A program made the position numbers and the translations under genes. A stretch of DNA of 64,000 bases, taken from Microcella alkalica. GTDB lineage: Bacteria > Actinomycetota > Actinomycetes > Actinomycetales > Microbacteriaceae. The stretch spans positions 1 to 64,000 of the forward strand of contig NZ_JACGWX010000001.1 of assembly GCF_014137945.1 (NCBI RefSeq), read 5' to 3'. How positions within the stretch are numbered: the stretch's first letter is position 1; the number at the start of each line of letters is the position of its first letter. This document shows, piece by piece, positions 42,710 to 51,680 of this stretch. A model generated the notes under the pieces. It saw only the letters and a program-made list of their open reading frames with translations. It was not told the DNA's origin and made no database searches.

Positions 42710-45592
42710 GTGTCCACACTGCTGTACCGCATCGGGCGCGTCGCCTACCGCCGTGCCTGGCTCGTCCTCGTCTCCTGGGTGCTCCTGCTCGCCGCCGCGC
42801 TCGGCGGCGGCCTCGCCCTCGGCGGGCAGACGGAGGAGGCGTTCTCCATCCCCGGAACCGAATCGCAGGAGGCGCTCGACCAGCTCGAGCAGCTGTTCCC
42901 TGCCGCGGCGGGGGCGAGCGCTCAGGCGGTCGTCGTCGCCCCCGACGGCGCGTCGGTGACCGATCCGGGCATCCGCGCCGAGATCGACGACCTCGCGGCC
43001 GACCTCTCGCGCATCGACGGCGTTCGCAGCGTCCTCGGCCCGTTCGACGAGTTCGCCGACGGGCAGGTGAGCGACGACGAGGGGGTCGCGATCGTGCAGG
43101 TGCAGCTCGAGGGCACCTCGGAGGAGGTCGACGACACCACGCTCGAGGCGCTTATCGCGACCGGCGACGACCGAGACGCGCGCGTCGAGTTCGCCGGCCA
43201 GGTGTTCCAGGACACCACCGTGGGCCTCACCGTGAGCGAGGTCATCGGCGTGCTCGTGGCCGCCGCCGTCCTGATCGTCACCTTCGGCTCCCTCGCCGCG
43301 GCGGGTATGCCCCTGGTCACCGCGCTGATCGGCGTCGGCATCGTGATGGGCGGCATCCTCGCGCTCGCCGCGGTCATGCCCGTGTCGAGCTCGGCGCCCC
43401 TGCTGGCGCTCATGATCGGCCTCGCGGTCGGCATCGACTACGCGCTGTTCATCGTCTCCCGGCACCGCACGCAGCTCGCGCGCGGCATGGACCCGGCCGA
43501 GTCTGCCGCGGTCGCCGTCGGCACCGCGGGCAGCGCGGTCGTCTTCGCGGGTCTCACGGTCATCATCGCGCTCCTCGGCCTGCTCGTCGTGGGCATCCCG
43601 TTCCTCTCGGTCATGGGGGTCGGGGCCGCCTTCGCGGTCCTCGTCGCGATCGCCGGAGCCGTGACCCTGCTGCCCGCTCTGCTCGGGATCTGGGGCGCGC
43701 GGCTCGTGCCCAGGGCAGGATCCCGCGCCTGGCGCCGCGCCCAGCGCGAGGCCGAGCACGCCCGCACGATGGGGCGCCGCTGGGTTCGGGGCGTCATGAA
43801 GCGGCCCGTGCTCACGACGATCGCCGTGGTCGTCGTGCTCGGCACGCTGTCGATACCGACGTTCTCGCTCGATCTCAACCTGCCAGACGGCGGAAGCGAG
43901 CCCGCGGGCTCGACCCAGCGCGAGGCATACGACCTCATCGCCGGCGCCTTCGGACCGGGCACCGCTGGCCCGCTGCTCGTGACGGCCGACATCACGCAGA
44001 CCACCGACATCCTCGATGACCTGGATGGCATCCGCTCCGAGCTCGCGGACGTCGACGGCGTCGCGAGCGTCAGCCGCGGCATCCCCTCGCCCGGCCTGGA
44101 ACTCGCGATCTTCCGCGTCGCCCCCGTGACGGCTCCCGACGACCCCGCGACGAAGACCGTCGTCGCCGAGCTCCGCGATGCCGCAGCCGGAATCGAGAGC
44201 GAGTTCGGCACGCCGCTGTCGATCACGGGCACGACCGCGGTCGGGATCGACATCTCGACCCGCCTGACAAACGCGCTGGTCCCGTTCGCGCTCATCGTCA
44301 TGGGGCTGTCGGTCCTGCTGCTCATGGCGGTGTTCCGGTCGGTGCTCGTGCCGGTCAAGGCGGCGCTGGGCTTCCTGCTCACCGTCGGCACCGGCCTCGG
44401 CGTCTCGGTCGCCGTCTTCCAGTGGGGCTGGGGCGCCGAGCTCCTGCACACCGAGGCGGGTCCGATCCTTAGCTTCATGCCGATCATCCTCATGGCGGTG
44501 CTCTTCGGCCTCGCGATGGACTACGAGGTATTCCTCGTCTCGGGCATGCGCGAGGAGTTCGTCCGCACGGGCGACCCGCGCTCCGCCATCGAGGACGGCT
44601 TCGCCCACGGCGCCCGCGTCGTGACGGCCGCGGCGCTCATCATGTTCTTCGTCTTCGCGGCGTTCGTGCCGGAGGGCTCGAACCTCATCAAGCCCATCGC
44701 GCTCGGGCTCGCCGTCGGCATCGCCGTCGACGCGTTCGTCCTCCGCATGACGCTCGGCCCGGCGATCATGACGCTCCTCGGCCGCGCCGCGTGGTGGTTA
44801 CCGCGATCGCTCGATCGGGCGATGCCGGATCTCGACGTCGAGGGCGAGCAGCTGCGCGACCACCGCGAGCACGTCGTGTGGGCGAGCCAGCAGGGCGACG
44901 CCGTCGTCGTGGCCGATCGCCTCCAGCTCCAGGCGACGGATGCCGTGCTCTCCCTGCGCGCGCAGGCGGGCGACCGCGTCGCTCTCGTCGCCGACGCGGC
45001 AACGCGTCGCCTCGCGGGTGCGACTCTCGCCGGCTACCTGCCGGCGCTCGGCGGCCGCGCGGTCGTGGCCGGCGCCGTCCTCCCCTCGGAGGCGGGGCGC
45101 GCCTCGCGCCGCGTCAGTCTCGTGGACGTCGGCGGCGACCGGCTCACGGTGTCGACCACGGCGGGCGAGCTCGTACGGGAGAGACTCGCGCTCGCGCCGC
45201 GCGCCGCCCGCCGCGGGCGCGGCGGCCCGGGAGCGCGCTCGACCGACCGCTGGCTCGAGCGCCTAGCGACCCTCGCCGAGCGTCACGGCGCCTCGTCCGG
45301 CCCGATCTCCGCCGCCGACCTCGTCGCGGCCCTCCCCGCTCACTCGCGCGCACTGCTTCTCGCGGCGGTCGGCACCCTCGACGGCACGCCGATCCTCGTG
45401 CTCGACGCGCCCGACGGCGCGCTCGCGCCCGGCGAGGTCGACGCGATCGACGAGGTCGTGCGCGCTCTCGCCGGCGACGGCGTCGTCCGCGTCTGGGGCG
45501 TGGCGCCCGGATCCGCCGACGGCCTCGACCCGGCCGACGAGCTCGCGCTGCTGCTGGATACCGCCCTCTCGACCACGGAGGCCTTCCGATGA
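42710..45592 (+). CDS. MMPL-family transporter with C-terminal degenerate ABC-ATPase-like domain
   Basis: A 960-residue RND/MMPL exporter. Two repeats each have one membrane helix, an outside domain and five helices (about residues 12-320 and 365-690), with the GLAVGIDYALFI and GLAMDYEVFLV motifs of the proton path. The last ~245 residues are soluble. GDRVALVADAATRRLAG (near 752-768) stands where an ABC Walker A would be, LPAHSRALLLA near 880 where the signature LSGGQ would be, and PILVLDAPDGAL near 897-908 where Walker B would be. The P-loop Lys and catalytic Glu are absent, so it should not hydrolyse ATP. AGGAG precedes the GTG. The stop overlaps the yhgE start by 4 bases. Confidence 0.85.
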   Translation: MSTLLYRIGRVAYRRAWLVLVSWVLLLAAALGGGLALGGQTEEAFSIPGTESQEALDQLEQLFPAAAGASAQAVVVAPDGASVTDPGIRAEIDDLAADLSRIDGVRSVLGPFDEFADGQVSDDEGVAIVQVQLEGTSEEVDDTTLEALIATGDDRDARVEFAGQVFQDTTVGLTVSEVIGVLVAAAVLIVTFGSLAAAGMPLVTALIGVGIVMGGILALAAVMPVSSSAPLLALMIGLAVGIDYALFIVSRHRTQLARGMDPAESAAVAVGTAGSAVVFAGLTVIIALLGLLVVGIPFLSVMGVGAAFAVLVAIAGAVTLLPALLGIWGARLVPRAGSRAWRRAQREAEHARTMGRRWVRGVMKRPVLTTIAVVVVLGTLSIPTFSLDLNLPDGGSEPAGSTQREAYDLIAGAFGPGTAGPLLVTADITQTTDILDDLDGIRSELADVDGVASVSRGIPSPGLELAIFRVAPVTAPDDPATKTVVAELRDAAAGIESEFGTPLSITGTTAVGIDISTRLTNALVPFALIVMGLSVLLLMAVFRSVLVPVKAALGFLLTVGTGLGVSVAVFQWGWGAELLHTEAGPILSFMPIILMAVLFGLAMDYEVFLVSGMREEFVRTGDPRSAIEDGFAHGARVVTAAALIMFFVFAAFVPEGSNLIKPIALGLAVGIAVDAFVLRMTLGPAIMTLLGRAAWWLPRSLDRAMPDLDVEGEQLRDHREHVVWASQQGDAVVVADRLQLQATDAVLSLRAQAGDRVALVADAATRRLAGATLAGYLPALGGRAVVAGAVLPSEAGRASRRVSLVDVGGDRLTVSTTAGELVRERLALAPRAARRGRGGPGARSTDRWLERLATLAERHGASSGPISAADLVAALPAHSRALLLAAVGTLDGTPILVLDAPDGALAPGEVDAIDEVVRALAGDGVVRVWGVAPGSADGLDPADELALLLDTALSTTEAFR

Positions 45593-47487
45593 GCACCCCC
45601 ATCCCCGACCCCGATTCACGGCGTCGTCCGAGCGGCGCTCGCCGCTGGGCGGGCATCATCGCCGCCGTCATGGTCCCGCTCGGGCTCGTCGGCGCCGCGC
45701 TCGCCGCCGTCGGCGACGCGGACGACGCGCTCGACCGCATCCCCGCCGCCGTCGTCAACGCGGATGAGCTCGTCACGACGACGGGCCCCGACGGCGAGGA
45801 GCAGCCCGTCTTCGCCGGGCGCCAGCTCGTCACCGAGCTGACCGGCCCCGACGCATCGGGGTTCGACTGGCGCGCGATGAGCGCCGAGCAGGCCGCGGCC
45901 GATCTCGCCTCGGGCGAGGTTCTCGCCGTTCTTACGATCCCCGAGGGCTTCTCGCGCTCGCTGCTCACGGTGGGCTCGCCCGACCAGGAGCTCGCCGAGC
46001 TCGTGATCGAGACCGACGACGCGCACAGCTATCTCGCCGGGACGATCGTGCAGGCGGTCGGCTCGAGCCTCGCGACGCAGATCGGCGACACCGTGACCGG
46101 GCAGTACCTCGCGGGCTTGCAGTCCGGGCTGGGCGAGCTGGGCTCCGCGCTCGGCGACGCCTCCGAGGGCGCCGAGCAGCTCGGCGACGGCGTCGGCGAG
46201 GTCGGCGCGGGCGTCGCCTCGCTCGGCGACGGCATCGCGGCGCTCGGATCGGGTGCCGACGCGTCAGCCGCGGGAGCCCGCGACTTCGCGGCAGGGCTCG
46301 AGCAGTACACGGGCGGCGTGGCGAGCCTGTCGACCGGTCTCGCGCAGCTCGATCAGGGCGCGGCGGGGCTCGACCAGCTCGCGACCGCCGTCGCCTCGGC
46401 CGATGCTGCCGCGTCCTTCGCTGCCGGCCAGCTCGCGGCGCTCGTCCCCGCCGTGCAGGCGTCGAGCCTGGCCGACGCCGAGAAGCAGGCGTTCATCGCC
46501 GCGCTCACCCAGGCGCAGATCGCGGCAGGCACCACGACCGCGGTCGCCCCCCAGATCAAGGGAGCCGTCGACGGCATCCAGGGCGGCATCGCCGAGAGCG
46601 CGGTCGGAGCGGCAGCCCTCGCGGGCGGCGGCCCGGCCCTCGTTCAGGGCGCGGATGCTCTCGCCGACGGTCTCGGAGCCCTCGGGTCGGGCGCCGCCGA
46701 GGCGAGCGCAGGGGCCGGAGAGCTCGCCGCCGGGGCCGACGCCCTCGCCGCGGGCGCCGACGCCCTCGCCGCGGGGCTCGCCGACGGCGCTGCGCAGGTG
46801 CCCGAGTCGGGAGACGCCGAGCTCGCGAGCTCTCCCGTCGCCGTCGAGTCGACGCGCGCCAACGCCGTCGACGGCCTCGGGGGAGTCCTCGCGGGCACCC
46901 TCGTGCCCGTCGGTCTCTGGCTGGGGGCTCTCGCCACGATGATCGTCGTGCGCCCCGCGGCCTCGGGCGTGGTCGGGACGGCCGCATCGGCGGGCGCGAT
47001 CCTGCGTCGGGTGCTGGGGCGGGCATCCCTTCTCGCGGTGGCGCAGGCGGTGCTAGTGACGGCCCTCCTGCACACCGCCGGGGGAGTGGACCTCGCTCTC
47101 GCGCCCGCCGTGCTCGCCCTCACGGCGCTCATCGCGCTCGCCCTCACGGCGCTGCACGCGGCGCTCGTGCTGGGGCTCGGGCGCGCAGGCCTCGTCGTGT
47201 CGATCCTGATGCTGGGCGTGCAGCTCGTGGCGATCGGCGGGCTCATCCCCGTCGTCGCGCTCGCCGAGCCGTTCCCCACCCTGAGCGCCGTGCTTCCGCT
47301 GTCGTACGCGGTGGACGGGCTGCAGGCGCTGCTCGCGGGAGGCGACGGAGCGCGCATCGCGGGCGCGGTCGGCGCGATGCTCGTGGTCGGGGTCCTCTCT
47401 CTCGTCGTCGCGCGCGTCGCGGTCGGTCGCGCCCGCCGCCGCTCGGCGCTCGCGGGGTTCGCGCCGGGAGCGCTCGCGCGGGCCTGA
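45589..47487 (+). CDS. YhgE/Pip family membrane protein (ABC-2-type permease-like)
   Basis: A 632-residue protein. It has a first membrane span near residues 20-40, a conserved outside segment PAAVVNADEL (near 53-62) typical of YhgE/Pip, and a long Gly/Ala/Leu-rich periodic region (about 180-410) of the coiled, repeat-like type. About six C-terminal membrane segments follow (420-610) that resemble ABC-2 permeases. Members sit with MMPL or ABC genes and are implicated in envelope export or secretion; some are phage infection proteins. The start ATG overlaps the MMPL stop (ATGA), so the two are translationally coupled. Confidence 0.82.
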   Translation: MSTPIPDPDSRRRPSGARRWAGIIAAVMVPLGLVGAALAAVGDADDALDRIPAAVVNADELVTTTGPDGEEQPVFAGRQLVTELTGPDASGFDWRAMSAEQAAADLASGEVLAVLTIPEGFSRSLLTVGSPDQELAELVIETDDAHSYLAGTIVQAVGSSLATQIGDTVTGQYLAGLQSGLGELGSALGDASEGAEQLGDGVGEVGAGVASLGDGIAALGSGADASAAGARDFAAGLEQYTGGVASLSTGLAQLDQGAAGLDQLATAVASADAAASFAAGQLAALVPAVQASSLADAEKQAFIAALTQAQIAAGTTTAVAPQIKGAVDGIQGGIAESAVGAAALAGGGPALVQGADALADGLGALGSGAAEASAGAGELAAGADALAAGADALAAGLADGAAQVPESGDAELASSPVAVESTRANAVDGLGGVLAGTLVPVGLWLGALATMIVVRPAASGVVGTAASAGAILRRVLGRASLLAVAQAVLVTALLHTAGGVDLALAPAVLALTALIALALTALHAALVLGLGRAGLVVSILMLGVQLVAIGGLIPVVALAEPFPTLSAVLPLSYAVDGLQALLAGGDGARIAGAVGAMLVVGVLSLVVARVAVGRARRRSALAGFAPGALARA

Positions 47488-47570
47488 TCGGCGCGGATCA
47501 CACCCGCCGGTCGCATCCGGTCGCGCCGACGCCGGGCCCCACCGTCGCCCTCGCCCCTGCGACGGTCGCA

Positions 47571-47683
47571 CGGCGTGCACGTTCTCCGGAGTCCCGGGAT
47601 GACCGCCGCGTCGTGCTGCGGTCCGATCGCCGCCCCGCGCCGGAAATCCGGAGAACGTGCACGCCGCGGGTCGGCGATCGGAC
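47571..47683. repeat. Two interleaved inverted repeats (pseudoknot topology)
   Basis: CGGCGTGCACGTTCTCCGGA (47571-47590) is inverted perfectly at 47647-47666. GTCCGATCGCCG (47621-47632) is inverted perfectly at 47672-47683. Arms are ordered A, B, A', B', which would give an H-type pseudoknot rather than nested hairpins. It lies in the 293 base gap between the convergent yhgE and permease genes and has no coding content. Confidence 0.7.
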
Positions 47684-47735
47684 GGGCCCGGAGCCCCAGC
47701 CACTCGATGAGCCGGACCAGCAGGCGGGCACGCGA

Positions 47736-47767
47736 ACGGGCCGCGGAGAACGATCACCGCGGCCCGT
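47736..47767 (-). terminator. Permease terminator hairpin
   Basis: ACGGGCCGCGG (47736-47746) pairs perfectly with CCGCGGCCCGT (47757-47767), with a 10 base loop, 13 bases after the permease stop on the minus strand. Confidence 0.75.
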
Positions 47768-47780
47768 CGTGAAGCGAGCG

Positions 47781-49343
47781 TCAGCTGCGATTGAGCTCCG
47801 GGTCCCGCTCCGGGTCACCCTCGGAGTCGAGCTCCCTCGTGAGCTCGTGGGTGCCGCCGCTCATCGCGTACTCCTCCTCGGGGGACAGGACGAGCTGCTT
47901 GCGGTAGTGCAGGCCGAACCCGAGCAGGATGAGCGCGTAGACGATGATGATCGCGACGATCGCCGCCTGGAAGGCGGGGTTCAGGAGAAGACCCACGAAC
48001 ACGAGCGCGGCGATCGCGGCGGCGCTGTACGCCCCGAACGTTCCCATCGGGCTCTTGTACGGGCGGGGGACGTTCGGGAACTTTCTCCGCAAGATGAGGA
48101 ACGCCACCATCTGCAGGAAGTACGCCACGACCGCGCCCCACACCGCGATGTTGAGGATGATCGCTCCGGCGACCGCGCCGATGCCCTCAGGGTCGACGCG
48201 ACCGAGCAGGTCGAGCACGACGATCGCGATGAAGCCGACCATGGCGCCCACCGTGAGCGCGACCCACGGGGTCTTGTTCTTGCCGGTGAGCGACATGAAC
48301 TTCGGGTAGTATCCTGCGCGCGATAGCGAGTACATGTTGCGCCCGTAGGCGAACATGATGCCGTGGAGCGAGGCGAGCAGCCCGATGAGGGCGAAGATCG
48401 CGAGCACGGCAGCCAGCTCGGGGCCCACGATCGAAGCGAAGCCCTCGACGAGCGGCTCGAGCGAGACACCCGTGGCCTCCGCCCCGAGAACGCCGGTGTT
48501 GAGGAAGAGCACGAGGAGGCCCGTGATGATGAGCGTCGCGCGAGCGAGCACCGCGGCGCGCGGGATGTCCTTCTCGGGGGAGTGCGACTCCTCGGCCGCG
48601 AGGGGGAGCTCCTCGATGCCCAGGAAGAACCACATCGCGAACGGCAGCGCGAACAGGATCGCGACCCAGCCCTCCGGCAGGAACACCGTCGATCCGGCGA
48701 CCTCGGGATTGGGCGCCATGTCCCACAGCTTGTCCCACGAGAACGCGCCGGAGGCGAGCGCCATGACCGAGAACACCAGGATGATGCCGATCGCGATGAT
48801 GGAGACGACGATCGCGAAGCGGAACGAGATGGCCGCGCCGGCCGCATTGAGCCCGACGAACGCTGCGTAGAGGAGGATCCACCAGATCCACATCAAGTTC
48901 TGATCGGCGAGCGAGAAGCCGAGGAGCCCGCCGGTCACGAAGTCCAGGTACTGGGCCGAGAAGAACACGACGACGGCGGTCGTCGCGACGTACTCGATCG
49001 TCTCGGCGGCTCCCGTGATCAGGCCGCCCCATGGGCCCATGGCCGAGCGGCCGAAGGAGTACGCGCCTCCCGTGTGCGGCATTGCGGCCGACATCTCGCT
49101 GATGGAGAAGGTCAGGCCGTAGTACATGAGCACGAGGACGGCAAAGGCGATGAGCATGCCGCCGAAGCCCGCGAAGTCGATGCCGAAGTTCCAGCCGGAG
49201 AAGTCGCCGGAGATGACCGCAGCGACGGCGAGGCCCCAGAGGCCCCACACTCCCGCTGATCGGCGCAGGCCGCGCTTCTCGAAGTAGCCCTTGTCGACGC
49301 TGGTGTACGTGACACCGCCCGTCGCCTTGGTCGTTTCCGCCAT
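47781..49343 (-). CDS. eat: APC-family permease, ethanolamine permease type
   Basis: A 520-residue protein with about 12 membrane segments. The N-terminus YFEKRGLRRSAGVWGLWGLA followed by VISGDFSGWNFGI is characteristic of the Eat ethanolamine permease group of the APC superfamily. The permease is transcribed divergently from a glutamine synthetase-like operon, with 221 bases between the starts. AGGAGG lies 5 bases before the ATG. Likely role: uptake of ethanolamine or a similar small amine for the neighbouring pathway. A polyamine or amino-acid substrate is possible and is not excluded by sequence. Confidence 0.82.
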   Translation of the reverse strand: MAETTKATGGVTYTSVDKGYFEKRGLRRSAGVWGLWGLAVAAVISGDFSGWNFGIDFAGFGGMLIAFAVLVLMYYGLTFSISEMSAAMPHTGGAYSFGRSAMGPWGGLITGAAETIEYVATTAVVVFFSAQYLDFVTGGLLGFSLADQNLMWIWWILLYAAFVGLNAAGAAISFRFAIVVSIIAIGIILVFSVMALASGAFSWDKLWDMAPNPEVAGSTVFLPEGWVAILFALPFAMWFFLGIEELPLAAEESHSPEKDIPRAAVLARATLIITGLLVLFLNTGVLGAEATGVSLEPLVEGFASIVGPELAAVLAIFALIGLLASLHGIMFAYGRNMYSLSRAGYYPKFMSLTGKNKTPWVALTVGAMVGFIAIVVLDLLGRVDPEGIGAVAGAIILNIAVWGAVVAYFLQMVAFLILRRKFPNVPRPYKSPMGTFGAYSAAAIAALVFVGLLLNPAFQAAIVAIIIVYALILLGFGLHYRKQLVLSPEEEYAMSGGTHELTRELDSEGDPERDPELNRS

Positions 49344-49469
49344 GCATTCCTCCTGGGGGGATGGACATCGAGTCCGGGGTGGACAGGGGTGGAGCTGTCA
49401 TGCGCGTTCGATGGCACGGCGCCACGGTGCGCTTGTGGGGAAGCATGCCGCTAAAGGTGGTTCCTGTCT

Positions 49470-49534
49470 ACCATTAACGCGCGAGCGGCCCGTAAACGGG
49501 CCGTTGCAGGTGCGCCGCGTGTGGTACTAATGGT
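49470..49534. promoter_or_regulatory. Divergent control region with paired TAATGGT sites and an 18 bp palindrome
   Basis: ACCATTA (49470-49476) and TAATGGT (49528-49534) are inverted copies of one motif, one beside each divergent gene. Between them lies CGGCCCGTAAACGGGCCG (49486-49503), a perfect 7 bp inverted repeat around TAAA. TTGCAG at 49504-49509 is a possible -35 for the synthetase operon, placing the right TAATGGT over its -10. The FCD regulator encoded at 53850 is the natural candidate to bind here. Confidence 0.45.
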
Positions 49535-49564
49535 CGAAACCGCGCCAGTCGAAGGAGACGAGCC

Positions 49565-50944
49565 ATGACCGCTGCACCCTCCGGAGTCCGCTCGGGGAAC
49601 CTGAGCGCCCACGATCTCGAGAAGAGCATCCGGGCCGGGGAGATCGACACGGTCATCGTCGCCTTCACCGACATGCAGGGCCGGCTCGTCGGGAAGCGCG
49701 TCTCGGCGCGCCTGTTCAGCGAGGAGGTCGGCTCGCACGGAGCGGAGTGCTGCAACTACCTGCTCGCGGTCGACGTCGAGATGAACACCGTCGACGGGTA
49801 CGCCATCTCGAGCTGGGAGCGCGGCTACGGCGATATGGTCATGCAGCCCGACCTCGACACCCTCCGGCTCATTCCATGGCTGCCAGGCACCGCGATGGTG
49901 CTCGCCGATCTGCTCTTCCTCGACGGCACGCCGGTCGCCCCGAGCCCGCGCGCGGTCCTCCGCCGCCAGGTCGACCGCCTCGCCGCCCACGGCCTAGAGC
50001 CCTTCGTCGGCACCGAGCTCGAGTTCATCGTCTTCGACGACGGCTACCGCGACGCCTGGCGCAAGGGCTACCGCGACCTCACGCCCGCGAGCGACTACAA
50101 CATCGACTACGCGCTCATGGCATCGACGCGCATGGAGCCGCTGCTGCGCGACATCCGCCTGAGCATGGACGGCGCGGGCATGTACTGCGAGGGCGTCAAG
50201 GGCGAGTGCAACCTCGGCCAGCAGGAGATCGCCTTCCGCTACGCTCACGCGCTCGCGACGTGCGACAACCACTCGATCTACAAGAACGGCGCGAAGGAGA
50301 TCGCCGACCGTCACGGCAAGTCACTGACGTTCATGGCGAAGTTCAACGAGCGCGAGGGCAACAGCTGCCACATCCACCTCAGCGTGCGCGGCACAGACGG
50401 CGCCCCCGTCATGGCGGGCGATCGCGAGCACGGGTTCTCGCCCCTCATGGAGCACTGGCTCGCCGGCCAGCTCGCCGCAATGCGCGAGCTCACCCTGTTC
50501 TTCGCCCCCGCGATCAACTCGTACAAGCGCTACGTCGAGGGCAGCTTCGCCCCCACCGCGATCGCGTGGGGCTTCGACAACCGCACGTGCGCGCTCCGCG
50601 TCGTCGGCCACGGTCAGAGCCTGCGCGTCGAGAACCGCGTGCCGGGCGGCGACGTCAACCAGTACCTCGCGACGGCCGCGATCATCGCGGCGGGCATCCA
50701 CGGGATCGAGAACGAGCTCACCCTCGAGGAGGCCTTCACGGGGAACGCCTACGGCTCCGACAAGCCGCGCGTGCCCGCGACGCTGCGCGAGGCCGCCGAG
50801 CTGTTCGCCGGCTCCGCGATCGCGCGGAGCGCGTTCGGGCAGGATGTCGTCGACCACTACCTGAACACGGCGCGCGTCGAGCAGAAGGCATTCGACGCGG
50901 CCGTCACCGACTGGGAGCGCTTCCGTGGCTTCGAACGATTCTGA
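49565..50944 (+). CDS. Glutamine synthetase-like gamma-glutamyl-amide ligase
   Basis: A 459-residue GS-fold enzyme. The N-terminal beta-grasp (DTVIVAFTDMQGRLVGKRV, near residues 20-40) and the catalytic barrel are present: GTELEFIVFD with metal-binding Glu (~148), GECNLGQQE (~217), CHIHLSV with the metal His (~275), NSYKRY and NRTCALRVV. It lacks the adenylylation loop and extra length of housekeeping GlnA. With a permease, glutamine-amidotransferase-like hydrolase, aldehyde dehydrogenase and SDR around it, it resembles gamma-glutamylethanolamide synthetase (Streptomyces GlnA4 type) or gamma-glutamylpolyamine synthetase. The ATG has GAAGGAG upstream. Confidence 0.85.
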   Translation: MTAAPSGVRSGNLSAHDLEKSIRAGEIDTVIVAFTDMQGRLVGKRVSARLFSEEVGSHGAECCNYLLAVDVEMNTVDGYAISSWERGYGDMVMQPDLDTLRLIPWLPGTAMVLADLLFLDGTPVAPSPRAVLRRQVDRLAAHGLEPFVGTELEFIVFDDGYRDAWRKGYRDLTPASDYNIDYALMASTRMEPLLRDIRLSMDGAGMYCEGVKGECNLGQQEIAFRYAHALATCDNHSIYKNGAKEIADRHGKSLTFMAKFNEREGNSCHIHLSVRGTDGAPVMAGDREHGFSPLMEHWLAGQLAAMRELTLFFAPAINSYKRYVEGSFAPTAIAWGFDNRTCALRVVGHGQSLRVENRVPGGDVNQYLATAAIIAAGIHGIENELTLEEAFTGNAYGSDKPRVPATLREAAELFAGSAIARSAFGQDVVDHYLNTARVEQKAFDAAVTDWERFRGFERF

Positions 50945-51680
50945 CCATCGCCGACCCGTCATCGGGCTCACGACCTACCTCGAGCAGGCGCAGACGGGCG
51001 TGTGGGATGTCCCCGCCGCGTTCCTGCCGAAGTTCTACTTCGAGGCGGTGACGCGCGCCGGCGGAACCGTCGTCCTGCTGCCTCCCCAGCCGGTGGACCA
51101 GGCCGTCGCCGACAGCGTCCTCGATGGGCTCGACGGGCTCATCATCACGGGAGGCAAGGACGTGGAGGCCGCCCGGTACGGGGAGGCTCCGCACCCGACC
51201 AACGACGTGCCGCGCACCGATCGCGACGACTTCGAGTTCGCGCTCCTGGAGCGCGCGATCGCCCGCGACATCCCCTTCTTCGGCATCTGCCGGGGCATGC
51301 AGGTTCTCAACGTGCTGCGTGGCGGCACGCTCATCCAGCACCTGCCGGACGTCATCGGCACCGACAGGTACAACGCGGGCGGCGGCGTCTTCACGCCGAA
51401 CCCGGCGATCACCGTCCCGGGCACCCGCCTGGCCGAGCTCGTCGGCGGCGAGGTGACCGTGCAGAGCTACCACCACCAGGCGCTCGACGAGGTCGGCGAT
51501 GGCCTGACGGTGAGCGCGCGCGGCGACGACGGCATCATCCAGGCCGTCGACGTCGACGGCATGAGCTTCGGCGTCGCCGTGCAGTGGCACCCCGAGATGT
51601 CGCAGGACGACCTCCGTCTGTTCGCGGGCCTCGTCGAGGCGGCGGCCGAGCGCGCCGAGAGCCGCCGGGTGCGCGCGTGA
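50925..51680 (+). CDS. Gamma-glutamyl-gamma-aminobutyrate hydrolase-like class I amidotransferase
   Basis: A 251-residue PuuD-type hydrolase. The catalytic triad is visible: the nucleophile Cys in FFGICRGMQVLNVLRGG (near residue 122), and His and Glu in QWHPEM (near 222-226). The family cleaves the gamma-glutamyl amide bond and releases glutamate. In this operon it would remove the glutamyl tag after oxidation of the amine carbon chain. The GTG start lies inside the end of the synthetase gene (20 base overlap), and the stop overlaps the next start by 4 bases. Both overlaps point to tight coupling. Confidence 0.88.
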   Translation: MASNDSDHRRPVIGLTTYLEQAQTGVWDVPAAFLPKFYFEAVTRAGGTVVLLPPQPVDQAVADSVLDGLDGLIITGGKDVEAARYGEAPHPTNDVPRTDRDDFEFALLERAIARDIPFFGICRGMQVLNVLRGGTLIQHLPDVIGTDRYNAGGGVFTPNPAITVPGTRLAELVGGEVTVQSYHHQALDEVGDGLTVSARGDDGIIQAVDVDGMSFGVAVQWHPEMSQDDLRLFAGLVEAAAERAESRRVRA

